Part shown: in pieces, positions 1 to 7,047 of the stretch
Layout: every line of letters begins with the position of its first letter
Numbering within the stretch: position 1 is the first letter of the stretch
From: Gammaproteobacteria bacterium
Lineage (GTDB): Bacteria; Pseudomonadota; Gammaproteobacteria; Steroidobacterales; Steroidobacteraceae
Length of the DNA: 14,284 nucleotides
Assembly: GCA_027451085.1 (NCBI GenBank)
Contig: DAIDKA010000009.1
Coordinates: 1 to 14,284 of the forward strand
Direction: 5' to 3'
The notes under the pieces: model-generated
What the model was told of the DNA's origin: nothing
The model's input: the letters and a program-made list of their open reading frames with translations, nothing else
Database searches by the model: none
Made by a program: the position numbers and the translations under genes

Positions 1-419
1 TAGAAGATGCCCGATGGAGCAATGAGGAGCGCGACCGCCAGCAACACCAGCGTGGACTGCATGGTTGACTTCAGGAGAGAGCCGAGTGCAAGGCCGATAG
101 GGACCGTGGACATCATTCCGCCGACGAAGATCAATGCGAGCATCAGCCATGTCCGGGCGTCGAATACCAAGTCGCCCACAACGATGCCGCCGGGTATCAC
201 AAGGAGAACGAGCCCGGTGAGCGTCGTCAAGGAGAACTTCACGATCTTGCCAATGAGGAAACCGAGCATCCCGTTCGGGGTGGCTTTGGCGCGCAACAGT
301 GTGCCGTCCTCATGACAGTAGGCGATGGCCGTAGCCGGGGCGGCGAGGCCGTTGAAGGCGGCAGGCTCGGTGAGCGCCTGACGGGTTTCGATCCAGCCGC
401 TGGAGAGGCCGGCGCGGAC
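1..419 (-). pseudogene. Remnant of an ABC-2 type exporter permease (runs off window)
   Basis: Read on the minus strand in a frame different from the ATPase, this stretch encodes ABC-2 permease sequence. It begins with VRAGLSSGWIETRQ, a typical permease N-terminus, and continues with EDGTLLRAKATPNGM and GFLIGKIVKF. Hydrophobic membrane segments follow, ending in SGIF at the window edge. In this family a first transmembrane helix and a periplasmic loop normally separate the N-terminal GLSRGW-like motif from the EDGTLLRAKA motif. Here only about 20 residues lie between them, so some 50-60 residues appear deleted. No ATG or GTG in this frame lies before the first motif, and the frame overlaps the end of the ATPase gene. 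I read it as a decayed permease that can no longer be made as a normal separate protein. A sequencing error or a frameshift product joined to the ATPase cannot be excluded. The remainder lies to the left of the window. Confidence 0.7.
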
Positions 420-1171
420 GGCGGCCCACCGGAGGTCCAGCGCACTTCGGCGGGGGTCGTGAGGTCGCGGGCCAACTGGTCGGCGCTGCCGTCAGCGACG
501 ATTCGCCCTTCGTCGAGCACGAGTATCCGGTCCGCGATCTTTTCGGCCTCGTCCAGGTCGTGAGTCGTCATCAAAATCGTCGTGTTCTCGAAGTCGGACA
601 GCCGGTGCACGAGATCGTGGAAGTCGCGGCGTGCGTGGGGGTCGAAGCCAGCCGTGGGCTCATCCAGAAAGACGATCTCGGGGCGCCCAACGATCCCGAT
701 CGCGACGTCGAGGCGCCGCCGCTGCCCGCCCGACAGCGTCCAGATTTTGGCATTGGCGCTCTCTGACAAGCCGACAACCCCGAGGAGTTCGTCCACATCC
801 CACGGCCGTGCGACCTCAGCGGTCGCAAACGGAGCGTAGAACCGAGCCAGGTAGGCGAGCAGCTCGCGCGCGCGCCAAAACCTGTGGTCCCGCCATGACT
901 GCAGCACGACGCCGAGCCGGGCTCGCCACGCTTCGTTGCCTCGTGCCGGATCGGTCCCGAGGACAGATACCTCTCCCGCCGACCGCGCGCGAAAACCCTC
1001 CAGGATCTCAATCGTGGTTGTCTTCCCCGCACCGTTCGGTCCGACCAAGGCCAACACCTCACCGCGCCTTGCGGTGAACGTCACGCCGGTGAGCACGTCC
1101 CTGGTCCCGTATCGCATTCGCAGGTCACGCACGTCGAGCGCGGTTGGCGGAGTTTCGCTGCATGGAGCCAT
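239..1171 (-). CDS. ABC transporter ATP-binding protein with out-of-frame C-terminus
   Basis: This is the nucleotide-binding subunit of an ABC-2 type exporter; it would hydrolyse ATP at the inner membrane to drive export of a drug, lipid or polysaccharide. All core motifs are present in the 310-residue protein: Walker A GPNGAGKT (44-51), Q-loop Gln91, signature LSGGQ (146-150), Walker B IVFLDE (166-171) and H-loop His204. The start at 1171 follows an AGGAA ribosome site six bases upstream; longer readings lack homology. After about residue 249 (WTSGG) the sequence becomes Pro/Ser/Arg-rich because it is reading permease DNA in the wrong frame. The usual C-terminal region, roughly 50-60 residues ending in a conserved LEDxYL motif, is missing. 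The near-normal length is therefore misleading. A deletion joining ATPase and permease genes is the simplest explanation, and the transporter is probably not functional. Confidence 0.85.
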   Translation of the reverse strand: MAPCSETPPTALDVRDLRMRYGTRDVLTGVTFTARRGEVLALVGPNGAGKTTTIEILEGFRARSAGEVSVLGTDPARGNEAWRARLGVVLQSWRDHRFWRARELLAYLARFYAPFATAEVARPWDVDELLGVVGLSESANAKIWTLSGGQRRRLDVAIGIVGRPEIVFLDEPTAGFDPHARRDFHDLVHRLSDFENTTILMTTHDLDEAEKIADRILVLDEGRIVADGSADQLARDLTTPAEVRWTSGGPPSAPASPAAGSKPVRRSPSLPPSTASPPRLRPSPTVMRTAHCCAPKPPRTGCSVSSLARS

Positions 1172-1190
1172 CTTAGTTCCTATACAGAAT

Positions 1191-1200
1191 GTAGTACTAC
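1191..1200. promoter_or_regulatory. Short perfect palindrome upstream of the ABC ATPase gene
   Basis: GTAGTACTAC is a perfect 10-base palindrome 20 bases upstream of the ATPase start, in the AT-richer gap between that gene and the divergent antitoxin gene. It could be an operator half-size site, and it shares GTAG/CTAC with the larger palindrome at 1260-1281. A 10-base palindrome can easily arise by chance. Confidence 0.25.
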
Positions 1201-1259
1201 TGCTATCTCCTGTCGTGTACCGACACAACCCGCTTGTCGAGAAATAGGGGTCTTGCAGC

Positions 1260-1281
1260 ATTGTGCTACATGTAGCACAAT
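1260..1281. promoter_or_regulatory. Perfect 22-bp palindrome, likely antitoxin operator
   Basis: The half-site ATTGTGCTACA is followed immediately by its exact reverse complement TGTAGCACAAT, with no spacer or mismatch. It ends five bases before the antitoxin ATG at 1287. Antitoxins of the Phd/YefM type bind palindromes overlapping their own promoter, so this is very probably the autoregulatory operator of the toxin-antitoxin pair. The palindrome takes the place where a ribosome site would be and none is visible, so the mRNA leader may be very short. Confidence 0.75.
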
Positions 1282-1286
1282 AAAAC

Positions 1287-1529
1287 ATGAAAGAAGCCGG
1301 CATCCGCGAAGCGCGCCAGAATCTCACCGCTCTGATCGATGAGGTCCGCCGGGGTCACGAGGTCGTGATCACGGATCGTGGCCGACCGGTGGCGCGACTG
1401 GTTCCTCCCCGTCCTGATTCGACGCTGCCCTTTGCAAGCCGGACTGCCCTGCGTCGGCGGATGCCGGTGTTGACGCAATCCCGATCTGTCTCGGCCGCGG
1501 TGATCGATGAGCGCGCGGAACGCGACTAA
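1287..1529 (+). CDS. Type II antitoxin, Phd/YefM family
   Basis: This 80-residue protein is the antitoxin of a type II pair: it would bind and neutralise the PIN-domain toxin encoded next, and repress its own promoter. Residues 1-41 match the Phd/YefM DNA-binding fold, including REARQNLTALIDEV (7-20) and VVITDRGRPVARLVP (26-40), the usual 'ITxRGxPVAxLVP' signature. Residues 42-80 are Arg-rich and polar, as expected for the flexible toxin-binding tail. The ATG at 1287 is five bases after a perfect 22-bp palindrome, with no clear ribosome site. The 3' end overlaps the toxin gene by 23 bases, indicating translational coupling. The family call is firm, while naming it VapB or Phd is a matter of convention. 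Confidence 0.88.
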   Translation: MKEAGIREARQNLTALIDEVRRGHEVVITDRGRPVARLVPPRPDSTLPFASRTALRRRMPVLTQSRSVSAAVIDERAERD

Positions 1530-2004
1530 GGCGCCGGGGGTGCGCGACACAGGTGAGTGGGATGTACCCGCCACCAGCATCTACCTGGATTCCAGCGCAC
1601 TGGTAAAACTCTATGTTCCCGAACCCGAGAGCGACAGGCTCGAGGCATTTCTGCGCAGCCACAGTTCCCTTCTGATTTCAGAGCTGGCGGTGACGGAGGT
1701 GCTGTCCGCAGTGGCGCGGCGACGCCGCGAGGGATTACTCAATGCGACCCAGGCATACGAAATTCGTGATGCGCTGCTGGAAGACGCCAGCTCCGGGGCG
1801 TTCCGCCGCCTGGACCTGGAGCCCATGACTCACCGCGCCGCGGAGCGGCTGCTGTTCAGCGTCGAATCACTGTCGCTGCGGACACTGGATGCATTGCACG
1901 TCGCGCTGGCGCTGTCAGCCTCCGCGACCCACATTGGGACCTACGATATGCGCATGCGAGCGGCAGCAACTCATGCCGGACTCAAGGTGATCGAGGTGCC
2001 TTGA
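1507..2004 (+). CDS. vapC: PIN-domain ribonuclease toxin (VapC family)
   Basis: This 165-residue PIN-domain protein is the toxin of the pair; VapC-type toxins are Mg2+-dependent RNases that cut tRNA or rRNA. The domain starts at IYLDSSALVKLYVPE (25-39). The four acidic metal ligands are visible: Asp28, Glu64 (in AVTEVLS), Asp128 (in LRTLDALH) and Asp147 (in TYDMRM). The first about 22 residues are extra to the fold. The ATG at 1507 lacks a good ribosome site, and a GTG at 1540 is an alternative start. Coupling through the 23-base overlap with the antitoxin makes either possible. All catalytic residues are present, so the toxin looks active. Its stop codon lies immediately beside a truncated PQQ-dehydrogenase gene, which marks the edge of the block carrying this pair. 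Confidence 0.9.
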   Translation: MSARNATKAPGVRDTGEWDVPATSIYLDSSALVKLYVPEPESDRLEAFLRSHSSLLISELAVTEVLSAVARRRREGLLNATQAYEIRDALLEDASSGAFRRLDLEPMTHRAAERLLFSVESLSLRTLDALHVALALSASATHIGTYDMRMRAAATHAGLKVIEVP

Positions 2005-2225
2005 TGCGGCGACCAGCGCTGGTTCCACGGACTGCCACCATTGGTCAGCCAGCCTTCCCTGGGCGGCGCGACAAGCTGTTTTGCCGAAAAGGCAGGAATG
2101 CCGCCATTATCCGTTCCGGCAGCGCAGGCCACAGCGGCGGCCAGCAGAGTTGAGACCAAGGCGGCCCAGCGAACCTTGTTCCTATGCCTGGCCGGCGCAA
2201 TCCAGCACAGCCGTTGAGTTATCAT
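2005..2225 (-). pseudogene. 5' fragment of a PQQ-dependent alcohol dehydrogenase
   Basis: On the minus strand from the ATG at 2225 runs a basic stretch and a hydrophobic signal sequence (VRWAALVSTLLAAAVACAAG). The next segment is FSAKQLVAPPREGW followed by LTNGGSPWNQRWSP. That second part is the characteristic opening of exported PQQ-dependent alcohol/methanol dehydrogenases, which usually read 'NGGxWxxQRxSPLxQI' and continue for more than 500 residues. Here the match stops at WSP (about 2007), next to the stop codon of the toxin gene on the other strand, and about 11 unrelated residues follow. So only the first 65-75 residues of the gene remain. It is divergent from the carotenoid oxygenase operon with only 28 bases between starts. 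This suggests an intact ancestor once carried the dehydrogenase beside that operon. The remnant may still be transcribed but cannot encode an enzyme. Confidence 0.7.
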
Positions 2226-2253
2226 CGCCGGGCTGTACAACGGGGGACTGGTC

Positions 2254-3687
2254 ATGGCAGTGGATTTCCGCGGGCATCCGATGTTCCCGCAGGGCTTCAA
2301 CAGCCCGACTCGCTTCGACGCCGATGTCTATGACTGTGAGGTCTGGGGGCAGATCCCCACCGACATCCACGGCACCTTCTACCGCATGCAGTGCGACTTC
2401 GACTACCGCCCGCCGCCGAACGAGTGGATGACGGGTTTCAACGGCGACGGCCACGTCAGCCGCTTCCGCTTCGCCAACGGCTCGGTCGACTACAAGGGCC
2501 GCTACGTGCGCACCGCGCGCCTGATGGCCGAGCGCAAGGCCCGCCGGCGGCTGTTCGGCGTCTACCGCAACCCCTTCACCGACGACCCGAGCGTCGCGCA
2601 CATCAACCGTTCCGCCGCCAACACCCACATCTACTGGCACGGCGGCAAAATGCTGGTGCTGAAGGAGGACTCCCTGCCCTACACCGTGGACCCGCACACC
2701 CTGGAGACCCAGGGAGACTGGAACTTCCACGGCAAGTACACGGCGCAGACCATGTCGGCGCACCCCAAGATCGACCCGGTCACCGGCGAGATGATCGCCT
2801 ACGGCTACCAGGCCAAAGGCATCCTGACCAAGGACATCGCCGTCTACATCATCGACCCACAGGGACGGGTGACGAAGGAGTGGTGGCTGACCTCGCCCTA
2901 CCTCGGGATCATCCACGACATCGCCATCACCCAGAAGCACATCATCATCCCGGTGATCGCGCGCACCACCAGCCTTGCAAGGCTCAAGAGCGGCCAGCCC
3001 ATGTGGGAATGGGACGGCAGCCTGCCCACCATGGTCGGCATCCTGCCGCGCGATGGCGAGGCAAAGGACGTGCGCTGGTTCAAAGGCCCTTCGCGCAACA
3101 CGCTGCACTTCCTCAACGCCACGGACCGCGGCAGCACCGTGACCATGGAACTGCCCACCTCCAGCGGCGAGCGCGACCCTTCACAGATCCGGCGCTGGAC
3201 CTTCGACCTCAACTCCAAGTCCGATGGCTTCCAGGAGGACGTGGTCTCCACCACGCCCGGCTTCCTGCCGCGCATGGACGACCGCCACCTGTCCCTGGAC
3301 TACCGCTACGCCTTCATCAGCAGCCGTGACAACCAGGGCGCACCACCGGCGCCAGGCGCGGGCCCCATGTCCGGCGGCACCCAGGTGGTGCAGCGCCTGG
3401 ACGTGCGCACCGGCAAGATCGACGAGTGTCCGATCGCGGGCAAGGTGGCGTTGCAGGAGAGCTGTTTCGTGCCGCGCGCGAACTCCAGGGAAGAGGGCGA
3501 CGGCTACGTCATGACCGTCGTCAGCAACTTCGACTCCATGAGCTCCGATCTCATCATCACAGACGCACAGCACCTGGACGACGGTGTGATCGCCACCGTC
3601 AAACTGCCCTTCCGTCTGCGCAGCGGCACGCACACCAACTGGTACCCGCAGTCGGTATTGCCGCCCATCAAGGATGAACTGTCGTGA
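2254..3687 (+). CDS. Carotenoid oxygenase family protein (lignostilbene dioxygenase-like)
   Basis: This 477-residue protein is a non-haem Fe(II) oxygenase of the carotenoid cleavage/lignostilbene dioxygenase family. Such enzymes use O2 to split a C=C bond in carotenoids, stilbenes or phenylpropenes into two carbonyl products. All four iron-binding histidines can be placed: His170 (SAHPKIDP), His221 (GIIHDIAI), His285 (RNTLHFLNA) and His460 (SGTHTNWYP). Length is normal for the family. There is no signal peptide, so it is probably cytoplasmic unless carried by a partner. The ATG at 2254 follows GGGGGA at 2242-2247. It is the first gene of a tight operon: its TGA overlaps the GTG of the next gene in GTGA. 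Substrate is not evident. The neighbours suggest catabolism of an aromatic or isoprenoid compound rather than pigment metabolism, because no carotenoid synthesis gene is present. Confidence 0.92.
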   Translation: MAVDFRGHPMFPQGFNSPTRFDADVYDCEVWGQIPTDIHGTFYRMQCDFDYRPPPNEWMTGFNGDGHVSRFRFANGSVDYKGRYVRTARLMAERKARRRLFGVYRNPFTDDPSVAHINRSAANTHIYWHGGKMLVLKEDSLPYTVDPHTLETQGDWNFHGKYTAQTMSAHPKIDPVTGEMIAYGYQAKGILTKDIAVYIIDPQGRVTKEWWLTSPYLGIIHDIAITQKHIIIPVIARTTSLARLKSGQPMWEWDGSLPTMVGILPRDGEAKDVRWFKGPSRNTLHFLNATDRGSTVTMELPTSSGERDPSQIRRWTFDLNSKSDGFQEDVVSTTPGFLPRMDDRHLSLDYRYAFISSRDNQGAPPAPGAGPMSGGTQVVQRLDVRTGKIDECPIAGKVALQESCFVPRANSREEGDGYVMTVVSNFDSMSSDLIITDAQHLDDGVIATVKLPFRLRSGTHTNWYPQSVLPPIKDELS

Positions 3688-3953
3688 ACAGCCGCCGCAT
3701 TTTCCTGGAGCAGGCAGGCCTGACCGTCGCAGCCACCCTCGCCGCCGCACTCCACGGCACGCGCGGCATGGCTGCTGTGCTGCCCCAGGGCGCGCTGTCC
3801 ATGCCGCTGGCTGCGCCGATGGACGCCGGCTGGCAGGTCGATGACATGTGGGGGCCCCGCTATGCCGAGCCCATACCGTACATGCACAGCACAGAAGCGC
3901 CGGACCTCACGGCGCTAGTGCATCCGGCCGATTACAACCTGATGCTCGGTTGA
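3684..3953 (+). CDS. Small Tat-signal protein of unknown function
   Basis: This 89-residue protein begins with a textbook twin-arginine signal, SRRIFLEQAG (3-12) followed by a hydrophobic Ala/Leu stretch to about residue 30, so it should be exported folded through the Tat system. The mature part is only 50-60 residues, with aromatic and acidic patches (GWQVDDMWGPRYAEPIPYM, 49-67) and no recognised domain. It starts with GTG at 3684, overlapping the oxygenase stop codon by four bases (GTGA), and ends two bases before the next ATG, so it is surely co-translated with both neighbours. I do not recognise the family. Small Tat proteins can act as carrier or chaperone subunits for larger enzymes without their own signal. 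A similar role toward the oxygenase is possible but is inference. Confidence 0.8.
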   Translation: MNSRRIFLEQAGLTVAATLAAALHGTRGMAAVLPQGALSMPLAAPMDAGWQVDDMWGPRYAEPIPYMHSTEAPDLTALVHPADYNLMLG

Positions 3954-3955
3954 CC

Positions 3956-6900
3956 ATGCGCTCCACCCTGCTGGCCGCCACGGTTGCGGCCTTGCTGTGC
4001 GCCGCGCAAGCCGGTTCGGCGGCTTCTGCCGCGGGTTCGTCCCCGGCCAACGCCGCTTCCACCACCGGCGCCACGCCGGAACAGCGCCTGGCGCAGCTGG
4101 AAGCCGATGTGCAGCTGGCGGAGGACTTCGCCACCATCGAGAAGCTCCAGCGCGCCTACGGCTATTACGTCGACAAGGGCATGTGGGAGGACGTGGCGGC
4201 GCTGTTCACCGACGATGCCGTGACCAATTACCCGGTCGGCGTGTTCATCGGCCGCGACAGCATCCGACAGCACCTGTACCTGAATGTCGGCGGTCAGCAG
4301 ATGGGTGACATCGGCCTGGGCAACGGCCGGCTGTACGACCATATGAACATCCAGCCGGTGGTGCACATCGATGCCGGCGGCAGCACGGCGCATGGCCGCT
4401 GGCGGGCGCTCGCGATGTTCGGGCAGCTGGGCCATAACGCCGCCTGGGCCGAAGGCGTATACGAGATGCAATACCGCAAGCAAGGCGGTCACTGGAAGAT
4501 CAGCAGGCTCGACTACTACCCGGGCTTCAGCGCACCATACAAAACAGGATGGGCCGCACCTGCCAGACCAGGCGGCGCAGCTGCCGCGGCATCCTCCGGC
4601 CGCACAGCTGACGCATCACAGGCCACCCCCTCATCGGCACCGGCCTTGCCCGTCTCGCGCCGCAAGCTCGCGCATCCACCGGACCAGCCGCGCGACCTGT
4701 CCTGCAACGGCTTTCCCCAGGCCTGCATCGCGCCCTTTGATTATACCAACCCCGGCACCACCGACGCTTCCCGGGCCTGGATCACACCCGCTGCCACGGC
4801 CAGCACACCCCTGACACCGGCGGCACTGCGCCTGCGCGCCGCCAGCCTCGAACACCGGGTGACCCTGCTCCAGGACGCTCAGGCCATCGAGAACCTGCAA
4901 CGCATCTACGGCTACTACCTGGACCGCGCCATGTGGGACCAGGCCGCGGACCTGTTCGCGGACAACGCCACCTTTGAATCCGGCCAGCAGGGCGTGTACG
5001 TGGGCCGCAGGCGCGTGCGGCAATACCTCGGCACGCTGGGCCACCACGGGCTCACCTACGGCTGGATGTTCGATCACATCCAGCTGCAGCCGATCGTCGA
5101 TGTCGCACCCGATGGCCGCACGGCGCGTGCCCGCAGCCGCGAGTTCGACATGACCGGACACCTGGGCGAACCCGGGCGCTGGACCGAGGGTGTGTACGAA
5201 AACACCTTCGTCAAGCAGGGCAGGGTGTGGAAGTTCAAATCCCTGCACTTCTACCCCACCTTCATCACCGCCTACGACAAGGGCTGGGGCGAGGACGCCC
5301 AGCCGGTGCCCGGCATCGATCAGGCGCTGCCGCCTGACCGGCCACCCACGCAGGTCTACGCCATTTATCCTGCGGCGCAGGTGCCGCCGTTCCACTATCC
5401 GAACCCGGTTACGGATCAGGTCGCGCACTACCCTGCCGTCGGCGGTCCCACGCCCACACTGGCCGAGGCCGCACTGGGTAAACCCCCGGCGCCCTGGCAA
5501 CCGGTACCGGCCACTGATGTCAACGCCACGCTCAACCAGGCCGGACACGGCCTGCGGCGCGTCAAGGACTGGTACGAGATCGAGAACCTGGAAAGCGCCT
5601 ACGGCTACTACCTGGACAAGGACCTGTGGAACAACCTGGCCGACCTGTTCTCGGCCGACGGGTCCATGGAGCTGGCGCAACGCGGCGTCTACAAGGGCCG
5701 GGAACGCGTGCGTGCCTTCCTGCTGCAGGTCTTCGGCCGCGGCAAGGAAGGTCCGATCGAGGGTCGTCTGGGCAACCATCTGCAGCTGCAGCCCGTGATC
5801 GACGTCGATCCGGACGGGCAGCACGCGAAAATCCGCATCCGCATGCTGCAGCAGATGAGCTTCGGCAGCCGCGCCTCCATTGGCGCCGCCGTGTACGAGA
5901 ACACGGCCGTGAAGGAAGACGGCCGCTGGAAGCTGCAGGTGGACCACACCTACAATACCCTTGCGGCCAGCTACGACGGGGGCTGGACCCGCGGGGCGTC
6001 GCGCCGCGTACCGGGCGAGGACAAGGCGCTGCCACCGGACGCACCACCGACCGCCCACTTCGAAATGTTCCCGGTGGTGTACGACATCCCGTTCCACTAC
6101 GCCAACCCTGTGACAGGACGCAAGCAAGTGCCAGCAATTCTCGACGGTTCAGGCGCTCACGCCATGCCGCCCGATATAGCCACCGCGCTGCGCGCCATCG
6201 GCCCGGTGATCAACCCGCCGGAGACGGCGAAGCTGTACGCGCCGCTGCAGCCGCGCGAGCCCTACAAGGACGCCGAGGTCACGCGCGATGTGTCCTACGG
6301 CCCCGACGCGCGCAACCAGGCAGACGTCTACCAGCCCGCGACGCGGGGCTCGAACCGACCGGTGCTCGTGTTCGTGCCGGGCGGCGGTTTCACGGGTGGC
6401 TCCAAGCACACCGACGGTTCGCCCTTCTACGACAACATCGGCGTGTGGGCCGCAGCCCATGGCCTGGTTGCGGTCATCATCAACTACCGGCTGGCGCCAC
6501 AGGCGCAGTGGCCGGCGGGCGTGGAAGACCTCACCCACCTCGTGGCCTTTCTCAAGGCGCATGCCCGCGACTACGGCGGCGATCCGCGGCACATCTACCT
6601 GTGGGGCCACTCCGCTGGCGGCTCGCACGTGGCCGACTACATGGCCCACGTCGCTGCAGCAGGGCAACAGCCGCAGATCGCCGGCGCCATCCTCATGTCC
6701 GGTGCAGTGTATGACCTGGGCACCACGCCCTCGGTGTGGAAGAGCTACTACGGCGAGGACGTGGGCCAGTATGCAGCGCGCTCCTCACTGCCCGGCCTTG
6801 CAAGGACCACAACGCCGCTGCTGGTGCTCTATGCGGAACTGGACCCGCCGGGCTTCGCGCCGCAGACCGAGGCACTGCTCAAGGCCCGCGAGGCCGCGGG

Positions 6901-7030
6901 CAAACCCGTGCCGCACGTGCTCCTGGCCGGGCACTCGCATCTGTCGGAAGCTTTTTCAGTGGGCACCAGCGACGAATCCGTGTCCGGCCCGGTGCTGGAC
7001 TTCATCCGCGGCAATCGCGGCGCACCGTAA
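3956..7030 (+). CDS. Exported fusion: three SnoaL-like domains plus alpha/beta hydrolase
   Basis: This 1024-residue protein has a Sec signal peptide (1-20, to CAAQAGSA). Three NTF2/SnoaL-like domains lie at about 46-200, 297-445 and 533-680. Each repeats an IExLxxxYGYYxD...W...ADLF motif, an H-x-x-L/I-Q-P strand (His129, His374, His608) and a VYE...W strand. An Ala/Pro-rich linker (200-290) separates the first two, and conserved FHYxNPVT segments follow domains two and three. An alpha/beta hydrolase of the acetyl-esterase/HSL type spans about 765-1020: oxyanion motif PGGGFTGG (808-815), nucleophile elbow GHSAGGS with Ser886, likely acid Asp963 and His995. SnoaL_4-type domains include dehydratases, isomerases and ring-opening enzymes. 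The protein is therefore probably a periplasmic multi-domain enzyme doing dehydration/isomerisation and ester cleavage. The ATG at 3956 lies two bases after the previous stop. Domain order and fusion are visible; the reaction is inferred. Confidence 0.85.
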   Translation: MRSTLLAATVAALLCAAQAGSAASAAGSSPANAASTTGATPEQRLAQLEADVQLAEDFATIEKLQRAYGYYVDKGMWEDVAALFTDDAVTNYPVGVFIGRDSIRQHLYLNVGGQQMGDIGLGNGRLYDHMNIQPVVHIDAGGSTAHGRWRALAMFGQLGHNAAWAEGVYEMQYRKQGGHWKISRLDYYPGFSAPYKTGWAAPARPGGAAAAASSGRTADASQATPSSAPALPVSRRKLAHPPDQPRDLSCNGFPQACIAPFDYTNPGTTDASRAWITPAATASTPLTPAALRLRAASLEHRVTLLQDAQAIENLQRIYGYYLDRAMWDQAADLFADNATFESGQQGVYVGRRRVRQYLGTLGHHGLTYGWMFDHIQLQPIVDVAPDGRTARARSREFDMTGHLGEPGRWTEGVYENTFVKQGRVWKFKSLHFYPTFITAYDKGWGEDAQPVPGIDQALPPDRPPTQVYAIYPAAQVPPFHYPNPVTDQVAHYPAVGGPTPTLAEAALGKPPAPWQPVPATDVNATLNQAGHGLRRVKDWYEIENLESAYGYYLDKDLWNNLADLFSADGSMELAQRGVYKGRERVRAFLLQVFGRGKEGPIEGRLGNHLQLQPVIDVDPDGQHAKIRIRMLQQMSFGSRASIGAAVYENTAVKEDGRWKLQVDHTYNTLAASYDGGWTRGASRRVPGEDKALPPDAPPTAHFEMFPVVYDIPFHYANPVTGRKQVPAILDGSGAHAMPPDIATALRAIGPVINPPETAKLYAPLQPREPYKDAEVTRDVSYGPDARNQADVYQPATRGSNRPVLVFVPGGGFTGGSKHTDGSPFYDNIGVWAAAHGLVAVIINYRLAPQAQWPAGVEDLTHLVAFLKAHARDYGGDPRHIYLWGHSAGGSHVADYMAHVAAAGQQPQIAGAILMSGAVYDLGTTPSVWKSYYGEDVGQYAARSSLPGLARTTTPLLVLYAELDPPGFAPQTEALLKAREAAGKPVPHVLLAGHSHLSEAFSVGTSDESVSGPVLDFIRGNRGAP

Positions 7031-7047
7031 GGATCAGGGGGAGAATC

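Noticed and set aside
2214..2241. TTGAGT and TACAAC with a 16-base spacer as a promoter for the oxygenase operon
   Set aside because: A transcript from this pair would start at about 2248, after the clear ribosome site at 2242-2247, so it could not support normal translation of the gene.
2182..3108. 308-codon minus-strand open frame opposite the oxygenase gene
   Set aside because: Low-complexity Val/Gly/Asp/Ala composition and no homology. The plus strand has all four iron-binding histidines in the right order.
4631..6127. 498-codon open frame on the minus strand opposite the SnoaL-hydrolase gene
   Set aside because: Its Val/Ala/Arg/His-rich sequence has no domain, and it lies fully antisense to a gene whose frame carries three repeated domains.
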